Origin: Providencia rettgeri
GTDB lineage: Bacteria > Pseudomonadota > Gammaproteobacteria > Enterobacterales > Enterobacteriaceae
Length of the DNA: 64,000 nucleotides
Direction of reading: 5' to 3'
Assembly: GCF_041075285.1 (NCBI RefSeq)
Contig: NZ_CP163512.1
Span: 3,534,001 to 3,598,000 of the forward strand
Of the stretch, positions 39,278 through 50,584 are shown in pieces (within the stretch, counting starts at the first letter, position 1; every line of letters starts with the position of its first letter). A program made the translations under genes and the position numbers. A model generated the notes under the pieces. The model did not search any database, had not been told where the DNA came from, and saw only the letters and a program-made list of their open reading frames with translations.

Positions 39278-39793
39278 CTGATCAAATTGCGGCGTTCCTT
39301 TATTTTCCCAAGAAATCGCTTTGTGATATAACCCTGATAAAATTGAGTTTGCAATAGGCTCAGGAAAATTTGTTGGAAGCTGCTCCCGAACCTTTGTAAT
39401 AACACTTTCCATCTGCTCATCAAACTCAATTAAAATCTTTTCCATTTCAGTGCGGTCAAAACCAACCGCTTTGGCGGTCGCAAAAAAATGTCTTGGGAAG
39501 ATTTGTTCTACATTGTATTTAATCCCTTTTGTCCCTTTCAGCCCCATAGCAAGTTTGGCATCCCCAAGATTAATCCCTCTATCGCCATAACTAGGATACA
39601 TCGACAGAATATCGTAAAAAGGTGTCAATTGATAACGTCCTTCAGGTTCAATAAACAATGAAAAATTTTTAGCATGACCATCCGTCGCTGCAAGTAACCA
39701 AAACATAACTTGGCTCTTCATAAACTGATACCGATCTTTCTCTGCATTTATTGAGCCTAATAAGTAATTCATATACACATGCAAAGCCGCCAT
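39257..39793 (-). pseudogene. Internally deleted HipA-like kinase (mini-HipA)
   Basis: The frame encodes 178 residues. It starts MAALHVYMN, the usual HipA N-terminus, then jumps directly to the HipA C-terminal lobe (KDRYQFMKSQVMFWLLAATDG onward). The catalytic region TDGHAKNFSLFIEPEGRYQLTPFYDIL is intact, with Asp38, Asn43 and Asp61 in the positions of catalytic and metal-binding residues. The roughly 250 residues of the N lobe and ATP loop are missing. Start is fixed by AAGGAGGA and a TGATG overlap with the hipB stop. The deletion is in frame, so a protein could still be made, but kinase activity is unlikely. Alternatively it is a stable pseudogene. Confidence 0.7.
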
Positions 39794-40050
39794 CACCACT
39801 CCTCCTTCCATCCGGAGTCTGAGTTTGATGAGCCACTTTCATTTCGCGGTTTAATATCGAGTTCTAAATTTAGGGCAAATAAAATCTTAAAGAAGGTTTC
39901 TAATTTGGTAGAGTCAGGAGAAAGTTCAAAGCTAGAAACGGTATCTTGCCGAATACCCACTTTACTGGCGACTTTACTTTGAGATAATTTTTTCGTCTCT
40001 CTGACATCTTTCATATAAGCACTAAGTTGTCGGGTATTCGTCACTTTCAT
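39793..40050 (-). CDS. hipB: HipB-like antitoxin / Xre-family repressor
   Basis: An 85-residue protein with a helix-turn-helix: LSAYMKDVRETKKLSQSKVASKVGIRQDTVSSFE, then a helix dimer segment (TKLETFFKILFALNLELDI) and a charged Ser-rich tail, as in HipB antitoxins. The ATG at 40050 follows an AGGTAGG ribosome site; a longer upstream frame has no family support. The stop overlaps the hipA-like start (TGATG). HipB normally binds HipA and represses the operon. Three repeated dyads upstream of this gene look like its operators. Confidence 0.85.
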   Translation of the reverse strand: MKVTNTRQLSAYMKDVRETKKLSQSKVASKVGIRQDTVSSFELSPDSTKLETFFKILFALNLELDIKPRNESGSSNSDSGWKEEW

Positions 40051-40086
40051 TTTAAAACCTACCTTATTTAACCCTAACAATATTGA

Positions 40087-40142
40087 CACGCTATAACCGG
40101 TAAAAACAATCTTACCTGCTATAGCGTGTAGGGCTATAGCGC
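40087..40142. promoter_or_regulatory. Three repeated dyad sites upstream of hipB
   Basis: CACGCTATAACC (40087-40098), GCTATAGCGTG (40118-40128) and GCTATAGCGC (40133-40142) share the dyad core GCTATAGC, the first in inverse orientation with one change. Spacing and number resemble HipB-type autoregulatory operators, although the E. coli sequence differs. Confidence 0.65.
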
Positions 40143-40219
40143 TAGGTATGCCTGAAAATAGTGCCATTCTCTGGTTTTTACCGCCTAAGTAGTCTATGCA
40201 CTATCTTGTTTGTTAGAGC

Positions 40220-40987
40220 TTAAAGAGCATGCAGCATCCATAAGTTAGGTTCGATATATTCAACTTTTTGGTGCGGTACATCAACGGTAACAGGCACTAA
40301 GGCATTAGGGATAATATACTTCCCCGACTGTGGGAAAGACATCCCAGTCCATGATTGCCAATCCGTTATTGAACCTGTAATGACCATTGAACGATGAACA
40401 GACTGCAGTACTGTTGCCCCTAAACGCCAATGGGTTCTTATCCACGGGTCAAAAGGCTCTCCTTGTGCATTTTTCCACGCACAATACTCATCAAAATCCT
40501 GTAATGGATATCGATGCTTCAGCGTTGGACGCACAGGAACAATCATCGCTTTTGCACCATATTCTTTCGCTGCTTGTTTTAATGCTTCGATCAATAACGC
40601 AGGAATTTGCTGACCTCGATATTGAGGGTCAACAGTCACAGAAAGCGCCGAAATATAAGGCTCCCCATCATGTTGGTTCTCCATCGCAAAATTAAAGATA
40701 TCATCCCACCCCATTTCGACTAACTTGGCGAAATCACCATAAGGCCATAAAAATGGCACAGAACGAATAATACCAATGACCCGTTCCGTTGCTTTTTCAT
40801 TAACAGTAGCAATAAATTGAAATTGATTATTTGGCTGCTCATCAAGCCGTTCCCAATATTCATCGCTAACAGCAGACTGGCTCATAAATGGTGGCCATAG
40901 CCTATCAAGAAATTGTTCACATTCTTCGATAAGATCAGGACGTTGAGCATAGTTAACTACATTAATAATTGAAATTTTGCTATTCAT
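40220..40987 (-). CDS. GNAT-fold N-acetyltransferase-like protein
   Basis: This 255-residue protein contains a GNAT core: strand FQFIATVNEKATERVIGIIRSVPFLW, then ISALSVTVDPQYRGQQIPALLIEALKQAAKEYGAKAMIVPVRPTLKHRYP, where YRGQQIP (about 123-129) fits the acyl-CoA pyrophosphate loop. The C-terminal third, with WIRTHWRLGATVLQSVHRSMVITGSITDWQSWTG, resembles a second, degenerate half. The substrate is unknown. It is a lone gene in an accessory stretch between hipB and a protease gene, with about 210 gene-free bases on its upstream side. Confidence 0.72.
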   Translation of the reverse strand: MNSKISIINVVNYAQRPDLIEECEQFLDRLWPPFMSQSAVSDEYWERLDEQPNNQFQFIATVNEKATERVIGIIRSVPFLWPYGDFAKLVEMGWDDIFNFAMENQHDGEPYISALSVTVDPQYRGQQIPALLIEALKQAAKEYGAKAMIVPVRPTLKHRYPLQDFDEYCAWKNAQGEPFDPWIRTHWRLGATVLQSVHRSMVITGSITDWQSWTGMSFPQSGKYIIPNALVPVTVDVPHQKVEYIEPNLWMLHAL

Positions 40988-41197
40988 CGGTATTTATAGG
41001 GTTATTCATTTAATGAATATATTTTAAGGCAAAAAATCATGGAAGAGATTAATGTGAGATTAAGACTGGTCTATTCGTATCTGTACTCAATAACACAGTG
41101 CATACACTAAATTTCAGCGAATACACTGGATAATCATGTTGATTTACTCAATATCTACAAACTCTCAACCATAGAGAAAGATTTAATTATTGCATTC

Positions 41198-43081
41198 TTA
41201 CTCAGACCACAAAGAGACTTTAACCAAAATATTTTGACTCGCAGCCCCTTCCCAGGATTTTGCCTGTAATGGAATAATCCCTTCATACACACCTTGGCCT
41301 AATATAAGGTGGGTATTATCTTCAGGGAAGTATTCTAATGCTAACCGGGAGTACTTATTTGAGGAGCTACATGACGCGGCACTATTCATTGAGCTTGCAG
41401 AACAATCGGTTTTGCGAAAACCTCTAAAATTAACAAAGACTTCATCACCAGATGAAGCTTTTAATATCCCCTTTACCTGAGAGTGCTTTTTATCCGACCA
41501 CACCAAAGACAGTGGTCCTTGATCACGATATAACGCAACAAATCCATAGTAATCACTACCATTTAACATGTAGCCAGTCGCATTTTTTTTATCTTTTCTA
41601 AGGTTTAAATCTAAAATTTCAGCACTTTCGATATCAAATGGAACATCATAGGGGTCATAATTATCAAAAACTAACCTAATTACATGGTTTTTAATATTTT
41701 GTGTATCATCCACTATTTTAAAAGTCACCCAAAATTTAAACAGCCCATTTTTTTCAAAATCAAAATCATATAATTTAAAAAAAACATCACCTGTAACATT
41801 ACCATGAAGATGTGTCTGGCAACCATTTTTCACTAAACCGGCTTTTAGCGTTAGAAGAGATCTGTCATTGGTTGCTAAATCGAGCGCTTTAACATATAAA
41901 ATTGAATAGTGACTATAGTGTTCTATTTTAACGGTATCAAAAGGCTCAATTCGGCTTCCTTCACTGAGGAATATAGGAATACACTGCTCTGGTGAGCTCA
42001 TTGGTGTTAATTCAAAATTTGTCGATATAACTTTTCCTAACCCAATAACTGGAATATTACTTTTTTCAATAAAATATCCTAACTCAACATTAAGCTTTTG
42101 AGCAGAAACGCCCACATTGACATTCCCACCGCCCCAATGTAAACCGATTAATTGATTGCGGGTTCTTGATATAACAGGAGACCCCGATGAACCACCTTGC
42201 GTATCCGCATTGTAGGTTATTTTATTTCCCTTATTCTCAATGTTTAATATCTCAGTAAATTTACCATTTTTTATATCACTAATATACATTGGACGTAATC
42301 CACCATTTCCATATTGTGGAATATAAATATTTTCGCCTTTAGTAGGATTCGTTTGGCTTAATTTAAGCCCACCAAATAATGCTTTTACATTAGAATTTAA
42401 ATAATCGAACTCATCCAGTGTCAATAATGCATAATCGTTATCACTTTCGGAGGCCCCCATCTTTAATATTTTCCCTGGTCTTAAACGAACAGGCTCACTG
42501 ACAGTAGACGTTGAGCAACAGGATCCATTAAACCAATTAAACCAGATCTCACCTTTCACTAATTTCGGATCACTTGCGACAACATGGTGATTGGTTAATA
42601 CATGATTTTCACTACCAATTAATGAACAGGAGCCCCATTTTCCAATGCGTGCTGCTGCACTTGATAACGCATATTCAGCAATTGGGCTTCTTTCATAGCA
42701 CATATAAGGTTTTCGTTCATCTTCCCCAATAATGACTCTTGAATAACTTCTATCATATTTAACCTTACTCAGAAGAAATGAAAAATTATCATCGCTACTG
42801 TATTTTTTAGGTAAAATAACGCGGATATTGACCCATTGGTTGGGGATGATAATAACCGAATTATTACCATCATGATCAAAAGATTCCCTTTGTATATAAC
42901 CTTCACCATACTCAAACTCAACATAGGAATATTGAGGCAACTTTATATTTTCGAAGTATAATTTTAAGAAAGAGGCATTTTCTCTTTTAACTAATAATGC
43001 GTGAATTCTCTGCTGAGGACTATCTTTAAGAAGATCAATATTAATTTCCTCAGAAAAACTAGAAATCTGATATGTTTCCAT
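41198..43081 (-). CDS. Trypsin-like serine peptidase with flanking beta domains
   Basis: A 627-residue, AT-rich gene. The central domain (about 120-345) has the chymotrypsin-fold triad: His166 in VLTNHHVVAS, Asp216 in SDNDYALLTL and Ser299 in TQGGSSGSPVIS, with LIGLHWGGG after it. The N-terminal 110 residues resemble the beta pro-domain found before lysyl-endopeptidase-like enzymes (SFLKLYFENIKLP ... VEFEYGE). The C-terminal 280 residues form at least two beta-rich modules of unknown role. No classical signal peptide is visible, so export, if any, uses another route. A monocistronic accessory gene; possible secreted virulence protease or antibacterial effector. Confidence 0.75.
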   Translation of the reverse strand: METYQISSFSEEINIDLLKDSPQQRIHALLVKRENASFLKLYFENIKLPQYSYVEFEYGEGYIQRESFDHDGNNSVIIIPNQWVNIRVILPKKYSSDDNFSFLLSKVKYDRSYSRVIIGEDERKPYMCYERSPIAEYALSSAAARIGKWGSCSLIGSENHVLTNHHVVASDPKLVKGEIWFNWFNGSCCSTSTVSEPVRLRPGKILKMGASESDNDYALLTLDEFDYLNSNVKALFGGLKLSQTNPTKGENIYIPQYGNGGLRPMYISDIKNGKFTEILNIENKGNKITYNADTQGGSSGSPVISRTRNQLIGLHWGGGNVNVGVSAQKLNVELGYFIEKSNIPVIGLGKVISTNFELTPMSSPEQCIPIFLSEGSRIEPFDTVKIEHYSHYSILYVKALDLATNDRSLLTLKAGLVKNGCQTHLHGNVTGDVFFKLYDFDFEKNGLFKFWVTFKIVDDTQNIKNHVIRLVFDNYDPYDVPFDIESAEILDLNLRKDKKNATGYMLNGSDYYGFVALYRDQGPLSLVWSDKKHSQVKGILKASSGDEVFVNFRGFRKTDCSASSMNSAASCSSSNKYSRLALEYFPEDNTHLILGQGVYEGIIPLQAKSWEGAASQNILVKVSLWSE

Positions 43082-43350
43082 TTCAAACCTTTTATTTTAA
43101 TATTAAGAAATAAAACTTAGAATAAATTTTTTTTAATTACAGTTACTTTCATTTTCATGAAAATAACGTATTGATTATATTTTTTTCCTAAAATTTGAAA
43201 TAGGATAAAATTCAGCATAAATGTCTATAATTTAGTTACATGCAATCTATTAGGAAATAACAAATACTAAAAGTAAGAAGAATATCGAAAACATCAATTG
43301 AATGGCTGGCGTTAAATCTTTCTAAAATACACTAACTTATGCTAGAAATA
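43082..43350. other. Gene-free AT-rich spacer upstream of the protease gene
   Basis: No gene or clear promoter stands out in this stretch. The protease promoter must lie in its left part. The terminator for mnmE follows at 43351-43386. Confidence 0.5.
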
Positions 43351-43386
43351 TAAAACGGCCACTTCACCAATATCCGCAAAGTGGCC
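43351..43386 (-). terminator. Terminator after mnmE
   Basis: On the minus strand GGCCACTT pairs with AAGTGGCC over a 14-base loop and is followed by GTTTTAT, about 40 bases past the mnmE stop. Confidence 0.75.
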
Positions 43387-43424
43387 ATCTTAGTATTTCA
43401 ATTTTATATTGAGAGTTTTGTGTT

Positions 43425-44789
43425 CTACTTGCCAATACAGAAACTGGAGAAAATACGCCCTAATAAATCATCAGAAGTAAACTCTCCCGTAATTTCGCTC
43501 AGTTCCTGTTGAGCCAAGCGCAGCTCTTCAGCTAATAATTCACCGGAGCGAGCATTCACTAACTGGTCATAACCCTGTTCTAGATGAACCGCTGCTGCAT
43601 TCAGCGCTTGTAAATGGCGACTACGAGCAAGGAAACCGCCTTCGGTATTACTATTAAAGCCAATCGCTTCTTTTAGGTGATCGCGCAGCAAATCGATACC
43701 TTTTTCTTCACGGGCAGACAAACGAATTAATGGGTAACGTGTATCACTGATAAACTCAATCGGTTCATTTGTCATATCGGCTTTATTACGAATTACCGTA
43801 ACAGGTAATTCATCGGGTAAACGAGCCATAAATTCAGGCCAAATCTCTTGTGGCTCTGTCGCATTGGTTGTGGTGCTATCCACCATAAATAAAACATGGT
43901 CGGCTTGCTCAATCTCTTTCCATGCACGTTCAATACCAATACGCTCAACTTCATCACTGGCTTCACGTAGCCCTGCGGTATCAATAATATGCAGTGGCAT
44001 ACCATCAATATGAATATGTTCACGTAAAACATCACGAGTCGTACCTGCAATATCCGTCACAATCGCGGCTTCACGTCCCGCTAACGCATTCAGTAGGCTC
44101 GATTTACCTGCGTTTGGACGCCCTGCAATCACCACTTTCATCCCTTCGCGCAGCAAACTGCCTTGACGAGCTTGGGAACGAACCAATTCTAAATCAGCCA
44201 CCACTTCATTAAGTTTGGCTTCAATTTTACCATCGGATAAGAAATCAATTTCTTCATCAGGGAAATCGATAGCTGCTTCCACATAGATCCGCAAGTGAGT
44301 AAGTGCTTCCACCAATTGATGGATATGGGAAGAAAATGCGCCTTGCAGAGAGTTCATCGCAGAACGCGCAGCCTGTTCAGAACTTGCGTCAATTAAGTCA
44401 GCAATGGCTTCTGCTTGGGCTAAATCAAGCTTATCGTTGAGAAATGCACGCTCAGAGAACTCTCCTGGATTGGCGATACGAATGCCATCGATAGCTAGAA
44501 TTCTTCTCAGTAATAGATCAAGAATAACCGGACCACCGTGGCCTTGTAACTCAAGGACATCTTCCCCTGTAAAGGAATTTGGGCCGGGGAAATAAATGGC
44601 AATACCTTGGTCAAGGACAGCCCCTTCCACATCACGAAAAGGGAGGTAATCCGCATAACGAGGTTTAGGGAGTTTTCCCAGTACGGTTTCAGCAACCAGT
44701 GCCGCTTTCGGGCCTGATACACGTAAAATACCGACACCACCACGACCGGGGGGTGTTGCCTGAGCGATGATAGTATCGTTAATCAGCAT
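43425..44789 (-). CDS. mnmE: tRNA uridine-5-carboxymethylaminomethyl modification GTPase
   Basis: MnmE with MnmG modifies the wobble uridine of several tRNAs. The 454-residue protein has the N-terminal folate domain ([27 protein letters not shown]), a helical domain, and an inserted G domain: [29 protein letters not shown] and RNKAD. It ends with the invariant FCIGK, whose Cys is needed for function. This is the usual position in the rpmH-rnpA-yidD-yidC-mnmE string, all on the minus strand, with a terminator between yidC and mnmE. Confidence 0.97.
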   Translation of the reverse strand: MLINDTIIAQATPPGRGGVGILRVSGPKAALVAETVLGKLPKPRYADYLPFRDVEGAVLDQGIAIYFPGPNSFTGEDVLELQGHGGPVILDLLLRRILAIDGIRIANPGEFSERAFLNDKLDLAQAEAIADLIDASSEQAARSAMNSLQGAFSSHIHQLVEALTHLRIYVEAAIDFPDEEIDFLSDGKIEAKLNEVVADLELVRSQARQGSLLREGMKVVIAGRPNAGKSSLLNALAGREAAIVTDIAGTTRDVLREHIHIDGMPLHIIDTAGLREASDEVERIGIERAWKEIEQADHVLFMVDSTTTNATEPQEIWPEFMARLPDELPVTVIRNKADMTNEPIEFISDTRYPLIRLSAREEKGIDLLRDHLKEAIGFNSNTEGGFLARSRHLQALNAAAVHLEQGYDQLVNARSGELLAEELRLAQQELSEITGEFTSDDLLGRIFSSFCIGK

Positions 44790-44825
44790 GATGTTTCTCT
44801 GTCTTTGACTTGAAATCTATTTTGA

Positions 44826-44857
44826 AAAGAATAAGGCGACCTTATTGGGTCGCCTTA
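44826..44857 (-). terminator. Terminator between yidC and mnmE
   Basis: On the minus strand AAGGCGACC pairs with GGTCGCCTT around a short loop, and ATTCTTTT follows. It suggests partial separation of mnmE from yidC. Confidence 0.8.
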
Positions 44858-44913
44858 ATAGTACTATACAATTGGCCTTTGTGAAGCCATTCTCATTTTA
44901 CTGAGAAGCGAGA

Positions 44914-46563
44914 TTATTTTTTCTCTTTTTTATCGCGGCTGTGTAGACCACGTTTTTCCAGACCACGGTAAATCACTTGCTGCTGGATAATGGTGACTAA
45001 GTTACTCACGATATAATACAGTACCAGACCGGATGGGAACCACAGGAAGAAGATAGTGAACACCACTGGCATGTAGGTCATAATCTTCTGCTGCATAGGG
45101 TCAGTGACAGCGGTTGGTGACATTTTTTGAATGACAAACATTGTCACACCCATCAATACTGGCAGGATGTAGTACGGGTCTTGTGCAGACAAGTCTTGGA
45201 TCCAACCGAAGAACGGTGCATGACGCAGTTCAACAGAACCCATCAACATATAATAAAGTGCCAGGAAGATAGGCATTTGAATCAGCAGCGGTAAACAACC
45301 ACCCAATGGGTTGACTTTTTCTGCTTTATACATCGCCATCATTTCTTGGCTCATGCGCTGTTTGTCATCGCCAATACGCTCACGCATTGCAGCCAATTTA
45401 GGTTGCAGTAAACGCATTTTCGCCATGGAGGTGTACTGTGCTTTTGTCAGCGGGTACATAATACCACGAACGATAAAAGTGATAACGATGATGGCAATAC
45501 CCCAGTTCCCCACGAAACCGTGAATAAATTTCAGCAATTTAAACAATGGCTGAGAGATAAACCATAACCAACCGTAATCAACGGTTAAGTCTAAGTGAGG
45601 TGCAACTGCGGCCATCTCAGACTGAATTTCCGGTCCAACCCATAACGTTGATGAATAAGTACCTGCACCATTTGCGGCAATCGTCATTGGTTCACTCTTA
45701 TAACCAATGATGGCAGATTTTTTATCAAGATCGATGGTATAGAACGTACTTTTCTCTGAGCTTGCAGGGATCCAAGCTGTCGCAAAGTATTGTTGCAGCA
45801 TCGCAACCCAGCCGCCTTTCGTCGTCAGGCTCAGATTTTTATCTTCGATATCACTAAAACTATATTTTTTATAGTTATTTTCATCAGAAGAATAAGCCGC
45901 ACCACGGTAAGTGTGCAGCGCAAAGTTGCTGCTACCCGTATCACGTTCTTTTGGTAATTCGATAGTTTGCTTTAACTGACCGAAAAACGCTAACGTCAGC
46001 GGTTGTGCTGTTGGGTTTTGGATACTGTATTCAACTTCAACGGTATACTGCCCACGTTTCACAATGTACGTTTTTTGATAAACAACACCGTTGCTATCAG
46101 TAAATGTCATTGGTACACGTAATACATCTTGGCCGTTCGCTAATGTGAAAGTTGCAGAATCTGCAGAGTATAGCGGACGTTCGCCGTTATTATTTGCTGG
46201 GTTGTCTGGGCCATGAGGGCCAATCAAACCACTTTGTGCCTGGTAGACAAAGCCTGGGTTAGTTTCCAGTAAACGGAAAGGGTCTTCCGAATGAAGGGTC
46301 GCAGGATAGGCTAACAGGTCAGCCTCATCGATATCACCACCACGAGTATTGATGCGAATATCCAGTACATCAGTTTTGACTGTGATGAGCTTACCTTGCC
46401 CACTGCTAGCTACTGCTTGGGCATCACTGCTTGGCATATCCGCTTGTTGCGAAGTTTGAACAGTTTTAACGTCCTGAGCAACTTTATCGCTCTCCCAGGC
46501 CTGCCAAACTAAGAACGACACGAACAACAAAGCGATGAGTAGAAGATTGCGTTGCGAATCCAT
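44914..46563 (-). CDS. yidC: Membrane protein insertase YidC
   Basis: YidC inserts and folds inner-membrane proteins, with or without SecYEG. The 549-residue protein has an N-terminal membrane helix ([18 protein letters not shown]), a large periplasmic domain (about 30-340) and the C-terminal insertase core with five helices, including [45 protein letters not shown] and [18 protein letters not shown] basic tail ([15 protein letters not shown]) binds ribosomes in the family. It starts two bases after yidD. Confidence 0.97.
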   Translation of the reverse strand: MDSQRNLLLIALLFVSFLVWQAWESDKVAQDVKTVQTSQQADMPSSDAQAVASSGQGKLITVKTDVLDIRINTRGGDIDEADLLAYPATLHSEDPFRLLETNPGFVYQAQSGLIGPHGPDNPANNNGERPLYSADSATFTLANGQDVLRVPMTFTDSNGVVYQKTYIVKRGQYTVEVEYSIQNPTAQPLTLAFFGQLKQTIELPKERDTGSSNFALHTYRGAAYSSDENNYKKYSFSDIEDKNLSLTTKGGWVAMLQQYFATAWIPASSEKSTFYTIDLDKKSAIIGYKSEPMTIAANGAGTYSSTLWVGPEIQSEMAAVAPHLDLTVDYGWLWFISQPLFKLLKFIHGFVGNWGIAIIVITFIVRGIMYPLTKAQYTSMAKMRLLQPKLAAMRERIGDDKQRMSQEMMAMYKAEKVNPLGGCLPLLIQMPIFLALYYMLMGSVELRHAPFFGWIQDLSAQDPYYILPVLMGVTMFVIQKMSPTAVTDPMQQKIMTYMPVVFTIFFLWFPSGLVLYYIVSNLVTIIQQQVIYRGLEKRGLHSRDKKEKK

Positions 46564-46565
46564 CG

Positions 46566-46826
46566 TTATAATTCTCTATTATCATCAGTTTTTCTGGGTG
46601 GGACAGGATCATCTCCACCAGCGTGTAAAGGGTGGCATTTTAATACGCGTTTCGCCGTTAACCAACTCCCTTTTAGCATACCAAACCTGCGCAATGCCTC
46701 AATTCCGTAATTTGAACAAGTAGGATTGAAGCGACAGCGAGGCCCTAACAACGGGCTAATCGCCAGTTGGTAGCCTCTGATCAGCATGATCAGGATTTTT
46801 GAGCCAAGCGACAGTGACGACGCCAT
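46566..46826 (-). CDS. yidD: Membrane protein insertion efficiency factor YidD
   Basis: An 86-residue protein with the conserved core [23 protein letters not shown] and [17 protein letters not shown], the three cysteines and amphipathic start typical of YidD, which helps YidC-dependent insertion. It overlaps the rnpA 3' end by 37 bases in another frame, the standard arrangement, and ends two bases before yidC. Confidence 0.95.
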   Translation of the reverse strand: MASSLSLGSKILIMLIRGYQLAISPLLGPRCRFNPTCSNYGIEALRRFGMLKGSWLTAKRVLKCHPLHAGGDDPVPPRKTDDNREL

Positions 46827-47149
46827 AACTTATCCAATGCTTCCGTGATCTGTTGATTGTCGAGATTAGCAACCCCTTTCCTTACCAATACCACAAAGTC
46901 CATAGAAGGCAACTCATGTTGATGCAGACGAAAATATTCACGCGCTAATCGTTTAATACGATTTCGCTCATGAGCTCGTTTAACATTTTTTTTGGCGATG
47001 GTAAGACCGATGCGGGGATGCCCCAGCTCGTTTAGGCGACCAAGGATTGTTATCTCTGGGGAACTCGCCCTCTGCGGCTGCTTAAAGACATTATCGAAAT
47101 GCCTGGGAGTTAACAAACGTAACTCCCGGGTAAAAGCGAGCGTAACCAC
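46790..47149 (-). CDS. rnpA: Ribonuclease P protein component
   Basis: The 119-residue basic protein assists the RNase P RNA in 5' processing of tRNAs. The RNR signature [16 protein letters not shown] (about 58-73) and the N-terminal [19 protein letters not shown] are clear. It uses a GTG start. It lies between rpmH and yidD and overlaps yidD by 37 bases. Confidence 0.96.
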   Translation of the reverse strand: MVTLAFTRELRLLTPRHFDNVFKQPQRASSPEITILGRLNELGHPRIGLTIAKKNVKRAHERNRIKRLAREYFRLHQHELPSMDFVVLVRKGVANLDNQQITEALDKLWRRHCRLAQKS

Positions 47150-47170
47150 TGGAATAGAGGGCTAGCTTTA

Positions 47171-48077
<907 letters not shown>

Positions 48078-49469
48078 GTGTCACTTTCGCTTTGGCAGCA
48101 ATGTCTTGCCCGATTGCAGGATGAACTACCTGCCACAGAATTCAGTATGTGGATACGCCCCCTTCAAGCTGAATTAAACGACAATACGCTGGCACTTTAT
48201 GCCCCAAATCGTTTCGTTCTCGACTGGGTTAGGGATAAGTACATCAATAATATCAATGAATTATTGAATGACTTTTGTGGAACTGACGCACCTGCACTAC
48301 ACTTTGAAGTAGGCAATAAGCCGATTAGCGTCGCACCGGCAGCACCTCAAGCACGTACAACTCACGAAGTACCTGCTTTTGCCGTACCGTCAGCGCCCGT
48401 TAAACCGAGTTGGGACAACTCAGCCAAAGTGCAACCCGATGTGGCTTACCGTTCAAATGTGAACCCTAAGCACACGTTTGATAACTTTGTTGAAGGTAAA
48501 TCGAACCAGTTGGCTCGCGCAGCAGCGAGGCAAGTGGCTGAAAATCCAGGTGGTGCCTATAACCCATTATTCCTTTATGGCGGAACGGGTTTAGGTAAAA
48601 CCCACTTATTGCACGCTGTGGGCAACAGCATCATGCAACATAAGGCCAATGCACGTGTCGTTTACATGCACTCTGAACGTTTTGTTCAAGATATGGTCAA
48701 AGCTCTACAGAATAACGCGATTGAAGAATTCAAACGCTACTACCGTTCTGTAGATGCCTTATTAATTGATGATATTCAATTTTTTGCTAACAAAGAGCGT
48801 TCACAGGAAGAATTCTTCCATACGTTTAATGCACTGCTTGAAGGCAATCAGCAAATTATTTTAACGTCCGACCGTTATCCAAAAGAAATTAACGGGGTCG
48901 AAGATCGCTTAAAATCACGCTTTGGTTGGGGCTTAACCGTTGCTATTGAGCCGCCAGAACTTGAAACGCGTGTGGCGATATTGATGAAAAAAGCCGATGA
49001 AAATGAAATTCAGCTTCCGGGTGAAGTCGCATTTTTCATCGCAAAACGTCTGCGTTCTAACGTCCGTGAGTTAGAAGGCGCGTTAAATCGTGTGATTGCC
49101 AACGCAAACTTTACTGGCCGCGCGATTACTATCGACTTTGTCAGAGAAGCACTGCGTGACTTATTAGCACTACAAGAAAAACTGGTAACTATTGATAATA
49201 TTCAGAAAACAGTTGCTGAATATTATAAAATTAAAGTAGCAGATTTACTTTCAAAACGCCGTTCTCGTTCTGTCGCACGTCCGCGTCAGATGGCGATGGC
49301 ACTGGCGAAAGAGCTGACTAACCATAGTTTACCTGAAATCGGGGATGCTTTTGGCGGCCGTGACCATACAACGGTGTTACACGCTTGTCGTAAGATTGAA
49401 CAATTACGGGAAGAAAGCCATGACATCAAAGAAGATTTTTCTAATTTAATCAGAACATTATCATCTTAA
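48078..49469 (+). CDS. dnaA: Chromosomal replication initiator DnaA
   Basis: DnaA binds and melts the replication origin. The 463-residue protein has the N-terminal DnaB-binding domain ([19 protein letters not shown]), a variable linker (about 85-130, Pro/Ala-rich), the AAA+ core with Walker A GGTGLGKT (168-175) and Walker B LLIDDIQF, and the C-terminal DNA-binding domain with the signature [18 protein letters not shown]. It starts at GTG after TTAGGGGAG. It leads dnaA-dnaN-recF-gyrB, the canonical order. Confidence 0.98.
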   Translation: MSLSLWQQCLARLQDELPATEFSMWIRPLQAELNDNTLALYAPNRFVLDWVRDKYINNINELLNDFCGTDAPALHFEVGNKPISVAPAAPQARTTHEVPAFAVPSAPVKPSWDNSAKVQPDVAYRSNVNPKHTFDNFVEGKSNQLARAAARQVAENPGGAYNPLFLYGGTGLGKTHLLHAVGNSIMQHKANARVVYMHSERFVQDMVKALQNNAIEEFKRYYRSVDALLIDDIQFFANKERSQEEFFHTFNALLEGNQQIILTSDRYPKEINGVEDRLKSRFGWGLTVAIEPPELETRVAILMKKADENEIQLPGEVAFFIAKRLRSNVRELEGALNRVIANANFTGRAITIDFVREALRDLLALQEKLVTIDNIQKTVAEYYKIKVADLLSKRRSRSVARPRQMAMALAKELTNHSLPEIGDAFGGRDHTTVLHACRKIEQLREESHDIKEDFSNLIRTLSS

Positions 49470-49474
49470 TTGCT

Positions 49475-50575
49475 ATGAAATTTATAATAGAACGCGAGCA
49501 GTTATTAAAACCGTTACAACAGGTTAGTGGTCCTTTAGGTGGGCGTCCAACTCTGCCTATTTTAGGTAACCTTTTATTACAGGTAAAAGAAGGCACCCTC
49601 CAACTCACTGGAACCGACCTTGAAATGGAGATGATGGCCAATGTTACCCTAACTGGGGAACATGAAGTTGGTGCAACTACGGTACCCGCACGCAAATTTT
49701 TCGATATTTGGCGTGGATTACCTGAAGGTTCTGAAATTCATGTAGAACTAAATGATGACAGACTGCTCGTCCGTTCTGGGCGTAGCCGCTTCTCATTATC
49801 GACTTTGCCTGCGGCTGATTTTCCAAACCTTGATGATTGGCAAAGCGAAGTTGAATTTTCTCTTCCGCAATCAATACTGAAACGTTTAATTGAAGCCACT
49901 CAGTTCTCAATGGCACACCAAGACGTCCGTTATTATCTCAACGGCATGCTATTTGAAACTGAAGACCAAATGCTCAGAACCGTTTCAACTGATGGTCACC
50001 GTTTGGCTGTTTGCGCAATGGATATTGGGCAATCTCTGCCCTCTCACTCTGTCATTGTGCCACGTAAAGGCGTGATTGAGCTAATGCGCTTACTGGATGG
50101 TGGCGATGCACCTTTGCAACTGCAAATTGGTAGTAACAATATTCGCGCTCATGTGGGGGACTTCATTTTCACTTCAAAATTGGTGGATGGTCGTTTCCCT
50201 GATTACCGCCGCGTATTACCGAAAAACCCAGATAAAACATTGGAAGCGCGTTGTGATCTACTGAAACAAGCATTTTCCCGTGCAGCGATTTTATCAAATG
50301 AAAAATTCCGCGGTGTTCGCCTGTATTTCAGCGAAAATCAATTGCGCATCACGGCCAATAACCCTGAGCAAGAGGAAGCTGAAGAAATCGTTGATGTCAG
50401 CTACCAAGGCACTGATATGGAAATTGGCTTTAACGTTAGCTATATCTTAGACGTCCTCAATGCACTAAAAAGCGAAAATGTGCAGTTGTTACTAACAGAT
50501 GCGGTTTCCAGTGTGCAAATTGAAGATGCAGAAAGTAAAGCGGCAGTGTATGTCGTCATGCCAATGCGTTTGTAA
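49475..50575 (+). CDS. dnaN: DNA polymerase III beta subunit (sliding clamp)
   Basis: The 366-residue clamp encircles DNA and tethers polymerase III. Three similar domains of about 120 residues are present, from MKFIIEREQLLKPLQQVSGPLGGRPTLPIL to the conserved C-terminal YVVMPMRL that forms part of the protein-binding pocket. It starts five bases after dnaA, so the two are co-transcribed, with no evident independent terminator. Confidence 0.98.
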   Translation: MKFIIEREQLLKPLQQVSGPLGGRPTLPILGNLLLQVKEGTLQLTGTDLEMEMMANVTLTGEHEVGATTVPARKFFDIWRGLPEGSEIHVELNDDRLLVRSGRSRFSLSTLPAADFPNLDDWQSEVEFSLPQSILKRLIEATQFSMAHQDVRYYLNGMLFETEDQMLRTVSTDGHRLAVCAMDIGQSLPSHSVIVPRKGVIELMRLLDGGDAPLQLQIGSNNIRAHVGDFIFTSKLVDGRFPDYRRVLPKNPDKTLEARCDLLKQAFSRAAILSNEKFRGVRLYFSENQLRITANNPEQEEAEEIVDVSYQGTDMEIGFNVSYILDVLNALKSENVQLLLTDAVSSVQIEDAESKAAVYVVMPMRL

Positions 50576-50584
50576 TCAGTATTT

